Assembly: GCA_022778805.1 (NCBI GenBank) | Contig: JALFSN010000001.1 | Coordinates: 186,001 to 250,000, forward strand | From: Arcanobacterium sp. | GTDB taxonomy: Bacteria > Actinomycetota > Actinomycetes > Actinomycetales > Actinomycetaceae | Length of the DNA: 64,000 nucleotides | Reading direction: 5' to 3' | Shown here: piece after piece, positions 48,701-55,729 of the stretch | Numbering within the stretch: position 1 is the stretch's first letter | Layout: the number at the start of each line of letters is the position of its first letter | The notes under the pieces: generated by a model | What the model was told of the DNA's origin: nothing | What the model saw: only the letters and a program-made list of their open reading frames with translations | Databases searched by the model: none | Made by a program: the position numbers and the translations under genes

Positions 48701-50009
48701 TCTTGCCATCGTTGGGAATTTCCAGACGCCATCCTGGATCGTCGGTCAGATGCACGTGCAGCACGTTCATCTTGTAGCGCGACATCTGAGACATGAGCAC
48801 TTTAAGTTCATCGACGGTGATGAACGAACGCGCCGGATCTACTCCCAAACCTCGATAGGAGAAGCGTGGCCCGTCTTCAATCCTCGCCGCTGGAAGTGGG
48901 TTGAGCGAATTGACAGTCGCCTCGCTGTAATACGCCCACGGGCCGAAGAGCTGCAGCAACGTCTGGGTGCCCCACAGCGCACCAGTGGCGGTACGCGCCG
49001 TGATCGTCACCGTATCGTGAGTGACGTCGATCGTGTAGGCTTCATCCATCTGTTCCGGCGCCACGCCATCGACGGTGAGCTGCGCATCCATAGCATATTC
49101 AATAGTGCTCGCACCCGCACTGGAGCCGACGGAGTAAGTGGTGCCCGTGGCAGTGCTGAGAGTGCGTGCGAGCAGACTCGCCGGAGCTGCCGCCTCGCCT
49201 GCAGCTTTTATTGCAGTATCGGGAGTGAGGAGAAATGAGCCAGCATCTGGATCCGTATTTTTCTCAACGCTGACGGGATACGGGATCAAGGATTGGTACA
49301 CGTCGTCATCCGCTGAAGTGCCACCTGCCGGCGCAGTGCCATAGACAGCAATTTCCCAGATCGAAAGCGCCCAGTTTTGGGACTTTCCCTCGGTGGAGAG
49401 CTTGATATATCGCAGTTCACTCGGCACCTGCAAATTGGCCAATGTGAGGGTTTGTTTGCCCGCTTTGACGCCCTCAAACGTCGCATTCGCTCCACCTAAA
49501 CGATTCCACGTCTTGCCATCGAGGCTGGTCTGCACATAATACGGCTTGCCATACGTGTTGCCCCAGTAGATGTGGATTGCATCTACCGTGGCCGTCCCGC
49601 CGAAATCCAGCTCAATCCAGTTCTTATCGGTGGCATGATTTGTGGTGTCTGCAGACCACCGCGATGCATTCTCAGCATTGTGGTTCGCCGGCACCTCGGC
49701 AAATGCGGCAGTATCTGGGATGACGCCGTCGATGGCGCGATCTGGGGTCTTTGTGGTGCCCGTCTCCGTTCCAGAAGCAGTGACGTGTGCGCGTGGCGCA
49801 ATGTTGCCCGCCGCGATTGGCGTCCACGGCTCAGCAGCGGCAAAGGCATACGGAGAAAAATTCGGGAGAGCCACCAAACTCGCCACCATGAGAACCAACG
49901 CTAGCCCGTAGGCCACTAGCTTGCGCAAAAGTGCATAATGAGCCGTACCCACCTGCGAGCATGTCCCACCTGCTCGCGATGAATATATTCCGCGCGTGAG
50001 AATCCGCAT
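42795..50009 (-). CDS. Wall-anchored GH20 beta-hexosaminidase / GH35 beta-galactosidase fusion
   Basis: A 2,404-residue secreted surface enzyme. In order: long signal peptide (1-58), a discoidin (F5/8C) domain (63-228), a GH20 N-domain (about 240-380) and GH20 barrel (383-790) with catalytic D589-E590 in YLHIGGDES; a linker beta domain (790-940); a GH35 barrel from about 945 with acid/base E1100 (YQVENE) and nucleophile E1194 (IAESQGG); two similar beta-sandwich repeats (about 1390-1620); GH35 accessory jelly rolls to about 2200; and a sorting signal LAMTGH at 2372 with a hydrophobic helix and RRRKA. It could remove Gal, then GlcNAc, from LacNAc-type host glycans. Preceded by AGGGTGG. Confidence 0.93.
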   Translation of the reverse strand: MRILTRGIYSSRAGGTCSQVGTAHYALLRKLVAYGLALVLMVASLVALPNFSPYAFAAAEPWTPIAAGNIAPRAHVTASGTETGTTKTPDRAIDGVIPDTAAFAEVPANHNAENASRWSADTTNHATDKNWIELDFGGTATVDAIHIYWGNTYGKPYYVQTSLDGKTWNRLGGANATFEGVKAGKQTLTLANLQVPSELRYIKLSTEGKSQNWALSIWEIAVYGTAPAGGTSADDDVYQSLIPYPVSVEKNTDPDAGSFLLTPDTAIKAAGEAAAPASLLARTLSTATGTTYSVGSSAGASTIEYAMDAQLTVDGVAPEQMDEAYTIDVTHDTVTITARTATGALWGTQTLLQLFGPWAYYSEATVNSLNPLPAARIEDGPRFSYRGLGVDPARSFITVDELKVLMSQMSRYKMNVLHVHLTDDPGWRLEIPNDGKSADDPINYSLLTDKAGKTAFREGESHFAPEAGRSGFYTLADWANIVTTANSLGITVVPEMDGPGHTEAALYSIPELNSEFSYPHPCKEFAGNINAYKQFDPNCTETTAPIPSYKNNMKTSLDATNSHTYSFTQHVLQVMAQHSNSPYLHIGGDESDRNLTTDEYYRTYMNTVLPQVTALKKKPIIWNDALTTMTAANVDTSTIVQYWMGATGEIRAFAQKGGKIIVSAAPQMYYPQTEDSSLAGPNWACGGDRECNLREAYQQNPAQVLGVNDSAVLGVEGVSWSEHLRTARDLQFSMGNRMIAHAEVGWTQQAHKDWNRFAKAMATVGSRSNAADFNFHLSSLVSWKISAALARGEHRNDAGVLSFDNPSGGQLVAYASAPGESTSSLTGSISATNAQGKVLNVPVSYELDKTYHKSDEGRTTGRQMNSVFRVFGDFTALAAGTYTATLHLSSQALGSTELDLGSFVVTRPQEQTVQAAAWTSSESAFPKGSHVFPGNDGSPHRVSWDEHSFMIDGQRLAIWAGEFHPWRIPSPEAWRDVLQKIKSAGFNAVSFYFFWGMHQSEENGSFNFDKGTFRDIDLLLTMAEEEGLYVIVRPGPYVNAEISMGGLPAYMTNYAGKLRSTDPQVMAASKAWLSAFNTIAKRHQITNGGGSIILYQVENELLNETDASVSFLKALTDAVKADGINVPLFENDWGRAGRFAPNKPGTPSGKYGTDFYAYDYYPMGFNCSAGRNQISDTEEFFRGVEPTAPHMIAESQGGAFTPWGANYGANDCVSYTDANFTRQWMATRLGNGVKAHTYYMSYGGTNWGYTGSPASGFTSYDYGAAIDEDRTLRNDKYGAQKEEAYFMEANSAYLTSMPVAAPPIKKLTGADTVKGYQRVASDKSSSVTGNGSRSLSFLLGDTNATGVNTFNFSLDLSKSDGVGEKYSNDSSDPAIRYSNGWNAVDSGGAWKGSVMESSAANESATFTFTGTGIEVIVGTGTDHGKFSVALDDGPATTVTGYVQSNQNKPDQLVAFKREGLPLAQHTLTITNLGEAGEAGAAGTKVQLDALNVLGASTTSWQTVNDADSSIKYTGTWTHDRAKNWTRNDLNDDEHSSAHTGDFYEYTFSGVGIDIVGPYSSNHGSASVYIDGHLVGKTQEQVTTTAQGQKVLFSKRDLAPTTHTLKVVVDGVSFPSSTGTYVALDALRVFPDADSVREFTTGTSIKDGQYSWTTIPQKAGTSLTVHGRDGLVLVADMKVADHSLLYTTSHLFGKPVDTDAANVQYVLGVSGDAGETLLEYTEKPDVQAPDGVEITWNEHYRQLRLNYTYADQPFDITVTPKGENPAKPLRLRVIDRQYAQGTYLISTGDGSGTNRIAVEGVEFARTVSFNGTTVHVTGTVDEASQAPKVLLPAGKTGATWNGSAVGAAGNDGFVEFDPAQLPTVSVPNLAWKTAAETPEAQRDFDDTSWTVITDTTSANPSRQGPAAGSTGGVVLDSNHYGFYEGSVWYRATFTANANNGVITLRGTGAGNQYAPRSMSPAFLQVWANGQYLGAKAADGNQQSFTLTGITAGTEVKLAVLVNNLGQNLDWNDNGFSKENRGLYSAVLPARDGAVEWKIQGALGADTSGSGNATAGDTASDHAADGEAAAGSAVSDSVRGLYNVGGMFGERNGWYLPEFDDSGWEAYDGDMHNTDPGITWYRANFTLNTPKDSDVAYRVEVLSHKFNERDRSQRTDHSQATIYINGWNTGIYIGDVGPQSSFTIPRAFLNMNGVNNISVAVNAKASEEGPDNIVIRAVHTSYMGKLSPREELTPPEATPVTPLAPKASDPANCDVKPFVRIPSVEGVIYKIGGEVATAGERTYEWGGTLTVSAEPQQGYTFAADVETSWEFRAVRPASCDPVAGVSIPWTPLVPALPTPGGSGDNPGNVTPIDGASGNLVGSASGSAGSADPALAMTGHTGIGELAALAAVLLGIGGVLVARRRKA

Positions 50010-50296
50010 AACACCACCCTGTGCCGAAACGAAACGAAATATGAGTGCCTCTAATTGCTACTGCCGCTAGAATCACCTAACGTAATCTCAAGCGTCCAAT
50101 GCAATCTAAAGCGTTCCGATTCTCTCACGCCCGAGTTTTCATCTTTAGGACTTTTGCCAGTTTCTTGTGCTTTTGCTGTACGTTAAAACTCCTACCGTAA
50201 GAATGCAGACCGACGTTTTACGAGTTACGTCTCGCGCTTTACGATTCGCACAGTTTCCACTTTTCCCGAGCATTTCCCAAGCAGCCTATAGGCGCT

Positions 50297-51094
50297 CTAC
50301 GCCACTCCCATGCTCATGGTTTCGGGTAACGTCGCTCCGCCGTCAATCACCATCTGAGCTCCCGTTATGTAACTCGCTTCATCCGAGCCGAGGAATGCAA
50401 ACAGTTCCCCCACTTCGATTGGCTGGGCGAGCCTACCCATCGGCACATTGCGGGCGATATCGTCGATAGCAGACTCGGGATTGTCTGGATTGGATTCCAC
50501 AGCCATTTTCTCCACCATCGGAGTGCGCGCATACCCTAGTTGCGTGCAGTTCACACGGATATGGCGGCTGGCATATTCCACAGCCAAACACTTGGTGAGA
50601 CCAACTAATGCCGCTTTAGTGGTGGCATAGGCCGCCTCACCACCGTCTGCGACGATGTCTCCCGTGACCGACGAAGCAATGACGATTGCGCCTTTCCCCT
50701 GCTTCAACATGTAAGGAATCGACGCCTGGCATATATTCCACACGCCACGGATATTGACGTCGATATGCATATCCAGCATCTCCTGTGGCATGGATTCAAA
50801 AGGAGCCAATCGGCACACTCCAGCATTGGCACAGACGACGTCAATCACACCAAATTTTTCCACGCACAGAGCTGCAGCCTGGCGCATCTGCTCACTATCA
50901 GCGACGTCACCAACAAAAGTGACGACGTCACTACCGTATTGTTCACGCAACGTCAGGGCAGTGCGCTCCACAGTATCGGACAAATCTATCAGACATAATT
51001 TCGCACCGTGACGTGCGTATGCTTCAGCCACGCCCTGCCCCAGCCCCATAGCTCCGCCGGTAATAATAGCTGCCTTGCCCTCTAGCTTTTTCAT
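50297..51094 (-). CDS. ucpA: SDR oxidoreductase, UcpA-like
   Basis: A 265-residue short-chain dehydrogenase. NAD(P) motif ITGGAMGLGQG, ANAGVCRLAPF, catalytic Ser in VIASSVTGD, and YATTK. The sequence follows E. coli UcpA closely through NAGVCRL, IDVNIRGVWN, SSVTGD, TYAKA-type helix, the GTPMV-like segment ARTPMVEKMA, SNPDNPESAIDDIA and DGGATLPET near the C-terminus. The substrate of UcpA is not settled. ATG at 51094. A triple 15-bp repeat covers the start region. The 287-base gap before the giant glycosidase (50010-50296) holds no gene. Confidence 0.9.
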   Translation of the reverse strand: MKKLEGKAAIITGGAMGLGQGVAEAYARHGAKLCLIDLSDTVERTALTLREQYGSDVVTFVGDVADSEQMRQAAALCVEKFGVIDVVCANAGVCRLAPFESMPQEMLDMHIDVNIRGVWNICQASIPYMLKQGKGAIVIASSVTGDIVADGGEAAYATTKAALVGLTKCLAVEYASRHIRVNCTQLGYARTPMVEKMAVESNPDNPESAIDDIARNVPMGRLAQPIEVGELFAFLGSDEASYITGAQMVIDGGATLPETMSMGVA

Positions 51095-51134
51095 CTCGAT
51101 CTCCTGTATCTCGGTCTTTTGTATCTCGATCTTT
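51090..51134. repeat. Three imperfect 15-bp tandem repeats at the ucpA start
   Basis: Units TGTATCTCGGTCTTT (51105-51119) and TGTATCTCGATCTTT (51120-51134) follow a shorter related copy, TCATCTCGATCTCC, that overlaps the ucpA start codon. On the ucpA strand the repeats bear GAGATAC and the Shine-Dalgarno AGGAGA. Confidence 0.8.
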
Positions 51135-51191
51135 TGCCGTCATGCCGTCACGCTTCATAGAAGTAACCGCAATCCACGCCTTTCGCGTGGC

Positions 51192-51304
51192 ACCCCTACA
51201 AGCGGTACCCCTACAATGCGAACTCTACCTCAGGAAAGAAAGGGCATCTGCAGATTTGAGGAAAGCAGATTCGAGGAGATTCGGAGAGATTCGGAGAGAT
51301 TCGG
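51192..51304. repeat. Short direct repeats in the ucpA-surface operon gap
   Basis: ACCCCTACAA occurs at 51192 and 51207 (period 15). Farther on, about 51268-51304, GAGATTCGG-like units repeat with a period of 10 (three copies). The 474-base gap 51095-51568 holds no gene, only these repeats and the surface-operon promoter. Confidence 0.75.
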
Positions 51305-51478
51305 GGCTTTTCTTAAAGCATTCATGCGAGCCGATACATATCCGGAGAAAGACAGGAGAACCCCTGCAATCTCGTGACGCTAGACAAAGCAACCTGCTGC
51401 AGATGGCAGTATGAAATGCCCTTGTATGAGCGAGAAACTTAAAAAGTGCCATTTATCTGTTAAATAGCAAATTTTTGC

Positions 51479-51510
51479 TTGACATCTACCCCCCCCCTGC
51501 GGCGTAGATT
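51479..51510 (+). promoter_or_regulatory. Promoter with poly-C spacer for the surface-protein operon
   Basis: A consensus -35 TTGACA (51479-51484) is followed by a run of nine C (51489-51497) and a -10-like TAGATT (51505-51510), giving a 20-bp spacer. Loss of two or three C would give 17-18 bp, the best spacing. An AT-rich stretch lies upstream of the -35. This is the layout of slipped-strand phase-variable promoters such as Neisseria opc. Confidence 0.6.
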
Positions 51511-51568
51511 CGTTAGGTGAGTAGGCTTATGGTCCTGCTTACGTACATATTTAATAATGGGGATGCTT

Positions 51569-52312
51569 ATGAGCAAGAAATTCGCAAAATTAGCAGGTGC
51601 GATATCTACACTAACGCTCGCACTGGTCATGGTACCGGCCACCGCTTTTGCTGCAAATAGTGTGGTGCCGAGTCAGTTTCAAACCGACAAAGCCACTATA
51701 AAAGGTTCTATTGACTTATCCAACACAACTACAAGATCTGGACAGGAAGTTACCAGAGATGGACAACTGTACTATGACGGCACCATTGGAGGAACCGTTG
51801 AGGCCAGCGATCTCTTTGAAGGTGCATACGACAAGTACGTTGCAGACTTCAAAGGGAAAGTAGAACCGTTTACCAAAAATCATTACGAAAATTTAGTGAT
51901 GTATAGCAAGGAAGAAACGTTCCCCGTTGCCGAATTCACTATTGACCTTCCAGATAATGCCATCATCGACGCAAGTGAAATTGTCGCCACAGAAAATACT
52001 GCGACGATCAGCAAGATTACAACAGATGTCGATCAGACGGCTAAAAAGGTCACGTTCACGCTATATCTTGGAAACTGGAACGATTACAAAGAGTTCTTCC
52101 AACTCTATGAGAAAGAAAAAGGGACAACAGGCCATGCCATTAGCATCAACGTCCCCTATTCCATTGCCATTACCAATCCTGCCCAGACATCGTTAGGCAC
52201 CATCACAGCTGATGGCAAGTGTGAACTGTACAAGTACGGTGGGCTATTCCTTCGCAAGGCAAAAATCGTAAACGTCACAGCAAACCAACTTATCTACAGT
52301 ATTGATCGTTAG
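51569..52312 (+). CDS. Secreted surface-protein-like protein, first gene of adhesin operon
   Basis: A 247-residue exported protein. The signal peptide spans about 1-28 (MSKKFAKLAGAISTLTLALV, then ATAFA). The mature chain is beta-rich, with VAEFTIDLPDNAIIDASEI and KVTFTLYLGNWNDYKEF, similar in outline to a part of the neighbouring MucBP protein (AELVFTLALPEGVTLPAD). There is no sorting signal or lipobox, so it may be released or bound to its partner. ATG 51569 follows GGGGA. More AT-rich and Lys/Asn-rich than flanking genes, suggesting acquisition. The function is unknown; a pilus or adhesin subunit role is possible. Confidence 0.7.
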   Translation: MSKKFAKLAGAISTLTLALVMVPATAFAANSVVPSQFQTDKATIKGSIDLSNTTTRSGQEVTRDGQLYYDGTIGGTVEASDLFEGAYDKYVADFKGKVEPFTKNHYENLVMYSKEETFPVAEFTIDLPDNAIIDASEIVATENTATISKITTDVDQTAKKVTFTLYLGNWNDYKEFFQLYEKEKGTTGHAISINVPYSIAITNPAQTSLGTITADGKCELYKYGGLFLRKAKIVNVTANQLIYSIDR

Positions 52313-52322
52313 GGGAAGCTCA

Positions 52323-53972
52323 ATGAGAACTCAATTACGAAAATTTCTGGTGAGTGCTTGTGCCGTTGCGACTGGCGTGACTGTTCTTTCCACCGCGCCG
52401 GCATTTGCTGACGACGACGATTGGGAGCCTCCTACGGCAGATACTGCCATTGCTGAAAACTACTGGGGCAACTTGGTGAAGGCAGATTCTATTCCCGGAG
52501 GAGTCTATCCGGCTAACCTTTTAAAGCCGGAAGATAGTACAAATGGCCGATATACTGAGGATCTGGTAAAAATGGAGTACTCCCCAGGTACTGGTGTTTA
52601 TAAAGGGGGAAATACGATTACGTGGTCTCCCTTTATCGGCGATGTATTTGATTGGATTGTACAACCTGAGGGAAAAGATAATGAAGGTCCTAACGGAGAC
52701 CCCAATTATCAAGACAACAAGTACCATAATCCGTTTAATTGGAGCTTTGGCAGCGATTTTATCAGAACCAGAGATCAGTTAAATGTCTACGGCGATTTAG
52801 TATCTGAGGGCAATACAGAAGCTGATTCAGTTCCTACCTGTACCGCAGGAGATAGGATGAATCTATCTTTCTCCGTAGATCTCAGTGACGTGAGCAAGTG
52901 GGCAAATACTCGTTTTTGGCAAAACATCAATGGGTGGTCAAAAGGCGAGGCATGGAGAACTCTTGGCACAGAGGGGTTAGTTTATTCAGATGCAGAGCTT
53001 GTTTTTACATTAGCACTGCCTGAAGGAGTGACTCTACCTGCCGATGCTAAGGTAACCGTTTCCGGACTTGATGGTTTTAGGCTTACTCGAGAGGACACCG
53101 ACGGACAGCCAACCTTCAAAGTGCGTAAGATTCAAAATGAACAGGGCTACTCAACAGCAGCAGATTATTATGCTGCTTTGAAGAAGATTAGTAACGTGTC
53201 CATCAATATCAACGGTCTTGCCATTAGTGAAACGGCTCCTACAGATGCCAATATGACCATTACTGGCACTGTTTCGGGAATGCAAGATGAACTCAATGCT
53301 GTCGATAAGGAAAAGAATCCACAGTCTGATGAAGGCGGAAGAAACTATTTCTTCTTTGTCGCTCAGCAAAGCAATACCGGACGCGATGCAGCTGCCCCGC
53401 AGGATAAGCCGAAGCAGATCAGCTACTCGTTCAAAGTTACAAAGAAGACCGGAACTGTCGTTGTGAGCTACGTTGATGAGAACGGTAAACAGATCGCAAA
53501 CTCTGTAACGCTCACTGGTAAGGAAGGAGCCTCCTACGCTACCGAGAAGAAGTCAATTGATGGCTATACCTTCAAGGACATGAGTAAGGACTCCGCTCCC
53601 GCTACCGGCACCTATACGAACGGCACCGTAACGGTCACCTATGTCTATACGAAGAACGCTTCAGACACGCCGGATACCCCGTCCACTCCGGATAAGCCGG
53701 ACACCCCGCAAACTCCAGGTGGTAGCACTCCAGGAACAGACAAGCCGTCTACTCCTCAGACTCCAGGCAGCATTGTGGCAGGAACGGGAACGCCGAGCGT
53801 AACGCCTGCGAAGCCTGCTACGTCAGATAAACCGACAGCCACAACGCCGTCCACAGTAGACAAACTCTCTAATACCGGTAGTGACGGCGCTCTTGCTCTC
53901 TGGGCATTCGCGCTGCTCGGCTCGGGGCTGGCTCTTGCAGGCTTGAGAAGAAAGCTCAAAGCTGAAAAGTAA
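52323..53972 (+). CDS. MucBP-domain cell-wall-anchored surface protein
   Basis: A 549-residue surface protein. Signal peptide 1-30 (RKFLVSACAVATGVTV, cleaved after AFA). A large N-terminal region of unknown fold, with a part matching the upstream partner's LPEGV segment, is followed by a MucBP repeat (TVVVSYVDENGKQI ... GYTFKDMSKDSAPATGTYT) that may bind mucin. A Pro/Thr-rich stalk (TPSTPDKPDTPQTPGG) leads to the sorting signal LSNTGSDG, a hydrophobic helix and RRKLKAEK. ATG 52323 has AGGGGAAG four bases before it. It is 10 bases after the first gene and shares its poly-C promoter. A perfect terminator ends the operon. Confidence 0.88.
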   Translation: MRTQLRKFLVSACAVATGVTVLSTAPAFADDDDWEPPTADTAIAENYWGNLVKADSIPGGVYPANLLKPEDSTNGRYTEDLVKMEYSPGTGVYKGGNTITWSPFIGDVFDWIVQPEGKDNEGPNGDPNYQDNKYHNPFNWSFGSDFIRTRDQLNVYGDLVSEGNTEADSVPTCTAGDRMNLSFSVDLSDVSKWANTRFWQNINGWSKGEAWRTLGTEGLVYSDAELVFTLALPEGVTLPADAKVTVSGLDGFRLTREDTDGQPTFKVRKIQNEQGYSTAADYYAALKKISNVSININGLAISETAPTDANMTITGTVSGMQDELNAVDKEKNPQSDEGGRNYFFFVAQQSNTGRDAAAPQDKPKQISYSFKVTKKTGTVVVSYVDENGKQIANSVTLTGKEGASYATEKKSIDGYTFKDMSKDSAPATGTYTNGTVTVTYVYTKNASDTPDTPSTPDKPDTPQTPGGSTPGTDKPSTPQTPGSIVAGTGTPSVTPAKPATSDKPTATTPSTVDKLSNTGSDGALALWAFALLGSGLALAGLRRKLKAEK

Positions 53973-53999
53973 AACCTGAGCGTGTATATGCACACATCG

Positions 54000-54033
54000 A
54001 AAAAGCTCGAACTCGAAAGAGTTCGGGCTTTTT
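54000..54033. terminator. Intrinsic terminator of the surface-protein operon
   Basis: AAAAGCTCGAACTC and GAGTTCGGGCTTTT form a long stem (one G-T pair) capped by a GAAA tetraloop (54015-54018), with A and T flanks. It works in both directions and sits between the operon and the convergent RNA methyltransferase gene. Confidence 0.92.
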
Positions 54034-54052
54034 CTTCTGCTGAGCGGTTTTC

Positions 54053-55489
54053 CTATACTCGTGACATCAGCATGAGCGTCTCCACATGATGCGTGTGTGG
54101 GAAGAGATCAAGCACCTCACAGCTCTTCACAATCCAACCGGCTGCCGTGAAGACTCCAGCATCCCGAGCCATCGCCGCCGGATCGCAGCTGATGAGGATC
54201 ATCCGCTGCACGCCATCTGCAAGGGCGATTGCCTGTGCGCTCGCCCTGCCTAGACCGGATCGCGGAGGATCGGCGATCACCAACTCCGGCTGCACCTGAT
54301 CGAGCGCACGGCGTACAGCGCGCGCATCTATCCAGCTCTGATGAGCATGCGCCCAGGGGTAGCGAGCGAGATTACCAGCAGCATCCGCCACGGCCTGCTC
54401 AGAGCCCTCCAGCGTGAGCAGCTCTCCTCGCTTCCCAATAGCGCGCGCCACCGGCAGTGAAAACAGCCCTGCGCCCGCAAAAAGCTCCAGCACGCGCTCT
54501 CCCCCAGCTAGGCTAGCAGCGCGCATGACGCGCGAGAGCAACGCGCTCGGGGCAGCATAGTGAACCTGCCAAAATCCCGCCGGCGAAAGGTCATATTCGT
54601 AAAGGTCAGAGCCATCGGACGCCCGTTCATGAAGCACATACGGCTGTTCCGACGCTGCCAACGCTATCCGTTCTGGTGACGCCACCAGCGCGTGCGCTCC
54701 TTTTGCCGGATTCGCCAACGTCACCACGACGTTCTCCCCACTGGCAGGAGCCACCACGTGCAGCCGAGTACCTGGCGCAATGGCATGATCCCAGGATGAG
54801 CCGAAGAGATCTAGCGATGTTAGCTCCCGCACGGCCAGGGGCATATCCGCTAGCCGCACAAGCTCATGGCTGTGTTCACGATACATGCCGACGCCGGTTT
54901 CCATTTTCACCACGTCGAAGCGAGTGCGGGTGTGCCACCCTGGACCGGCGACGTCACTCGCATGTGCGTCACCGGCATGTGAGCCGCTGGCAACAACAGT
55001 GGCAGCGCTAGCAGTATGCGGCCTCCCCTCGCTGAAATCTACGCTGAAGCCCTCGCTGAAACCTATGCCTAAAGCAGTCAGATCCCATCCTGCGAGCTGC
55101 TCGGCAAGCGCTTCCCCGCCGATACGTTTCACCTGCGTAGCTACTACCGCCCCTTTGAGAGCGCGCTGAAAGTCCAAATCAATGTGCCCAAAATCTGCAG
55201 CGCCAGTGACGCCAGCTGCGCCAGCAGGCCATGGATGCTCACGGCGATGCGGAGAATCCTCCACGACGTTCTCCACCACGGCGGAGCGAAAGCGCTTTTT
55301 GCTTTCCGTCATTCGCACCTGTACACGCTCCCCGGGGATACCTCCGCGCACAAACACCACTCGGCCGTCATCCTGGCGCCCGACGCACATACCTCCATGC
55401 GCAATGTCGGTGAGCTGTAGCTCCATCAGTTCTTGTTCGGATACGTCGTCACGCCCGCCGTGATTTGCCGCCCTACTGCCACTCGTCAC
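54053..55489 (-). CDS. TRAM-domain RNA 5-methyluridine-type methyltransferase
   Basis: A 478-residue class I SAM-dependent methyltransferase of the TrmA/RlmD family, acting on tRNA or rRNA uridines. An N-terminal TRAM domain (LQLTDIAHGGMCVGRQ, VVFVRGGIPGERV) is followed by the Rossmann domain with ERVLELFAGAGLFSLPVA, LVIADPPRSGLG and the nucleophile in ILISCDPAAMARD. The usual iron-sulfur cysteines of RlmD are not evident. Start set at GTG 55489 after AGGGGTAAAG; the frame stays open upstream to 55549. Next to the APC permease and TrkA genes as in M. tuberculosis (Rv2689c). Confidence 0.88.
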   Translation of the reverse strand: MTSGSRAANHGGRDDVSEQELMELQLTDIAHGGMCVGRQDDGRVVFVRGGIPGERVQVRMTESKKRFRSAVVENVVEDSPHRREHPWPAGAAGVTGAADFGHIDLDFQRALKGAVVATQVKRIGGEALAEQLAGWDLTALGIGFSEGFSVDFSEGRPHTASAATVVASGSHAGDAHASDVAGPGWHTRTRFDVVKMETGVGMYREHSHELVRLADMPLAVRELTSLDLFGSSWDHAIAPGTRLHVVAPASGENVVVTLANPAKGAHALVASPERIALAASEQPYVLHERASDGSDLYEYDLSPAGFWQVHYAAPSALLSRVMRAASLAGGERVLELFAGAGLFSLPVARAIGKRGELLTLEGSEQAVADAAGNLARYPWAHAHQSWIDARAVRRALDQVQPELVIADPPRSGLGRASAQAIALADGVQRMILISCDPAAMARDAGVFTAAGWIVKSCEVLDLFPHTHHVETLMLMSRV

Positions 55490-55729
55490 CTTTACCCCTA
55501 CTCTGCCACGCCTGTACTCTATATGTTTCCAGCTCCGATAAACGCACATAGCGATCTGCTTTTGCGATTATTGATTGCTGCCAGTTCCTCACCGCCCAGA
55601 CTCACCGCCCTAGACTTGCCACCCAGATTCACCGTCCAGTCGTCCTCGGCGTCATTTCTGCTTGTCTGTACGCTCGCTTATCTGCTCGCCCGTCACTGTA
55701 CCCCAGCAATTGAGCCAACAGCGGCCACT

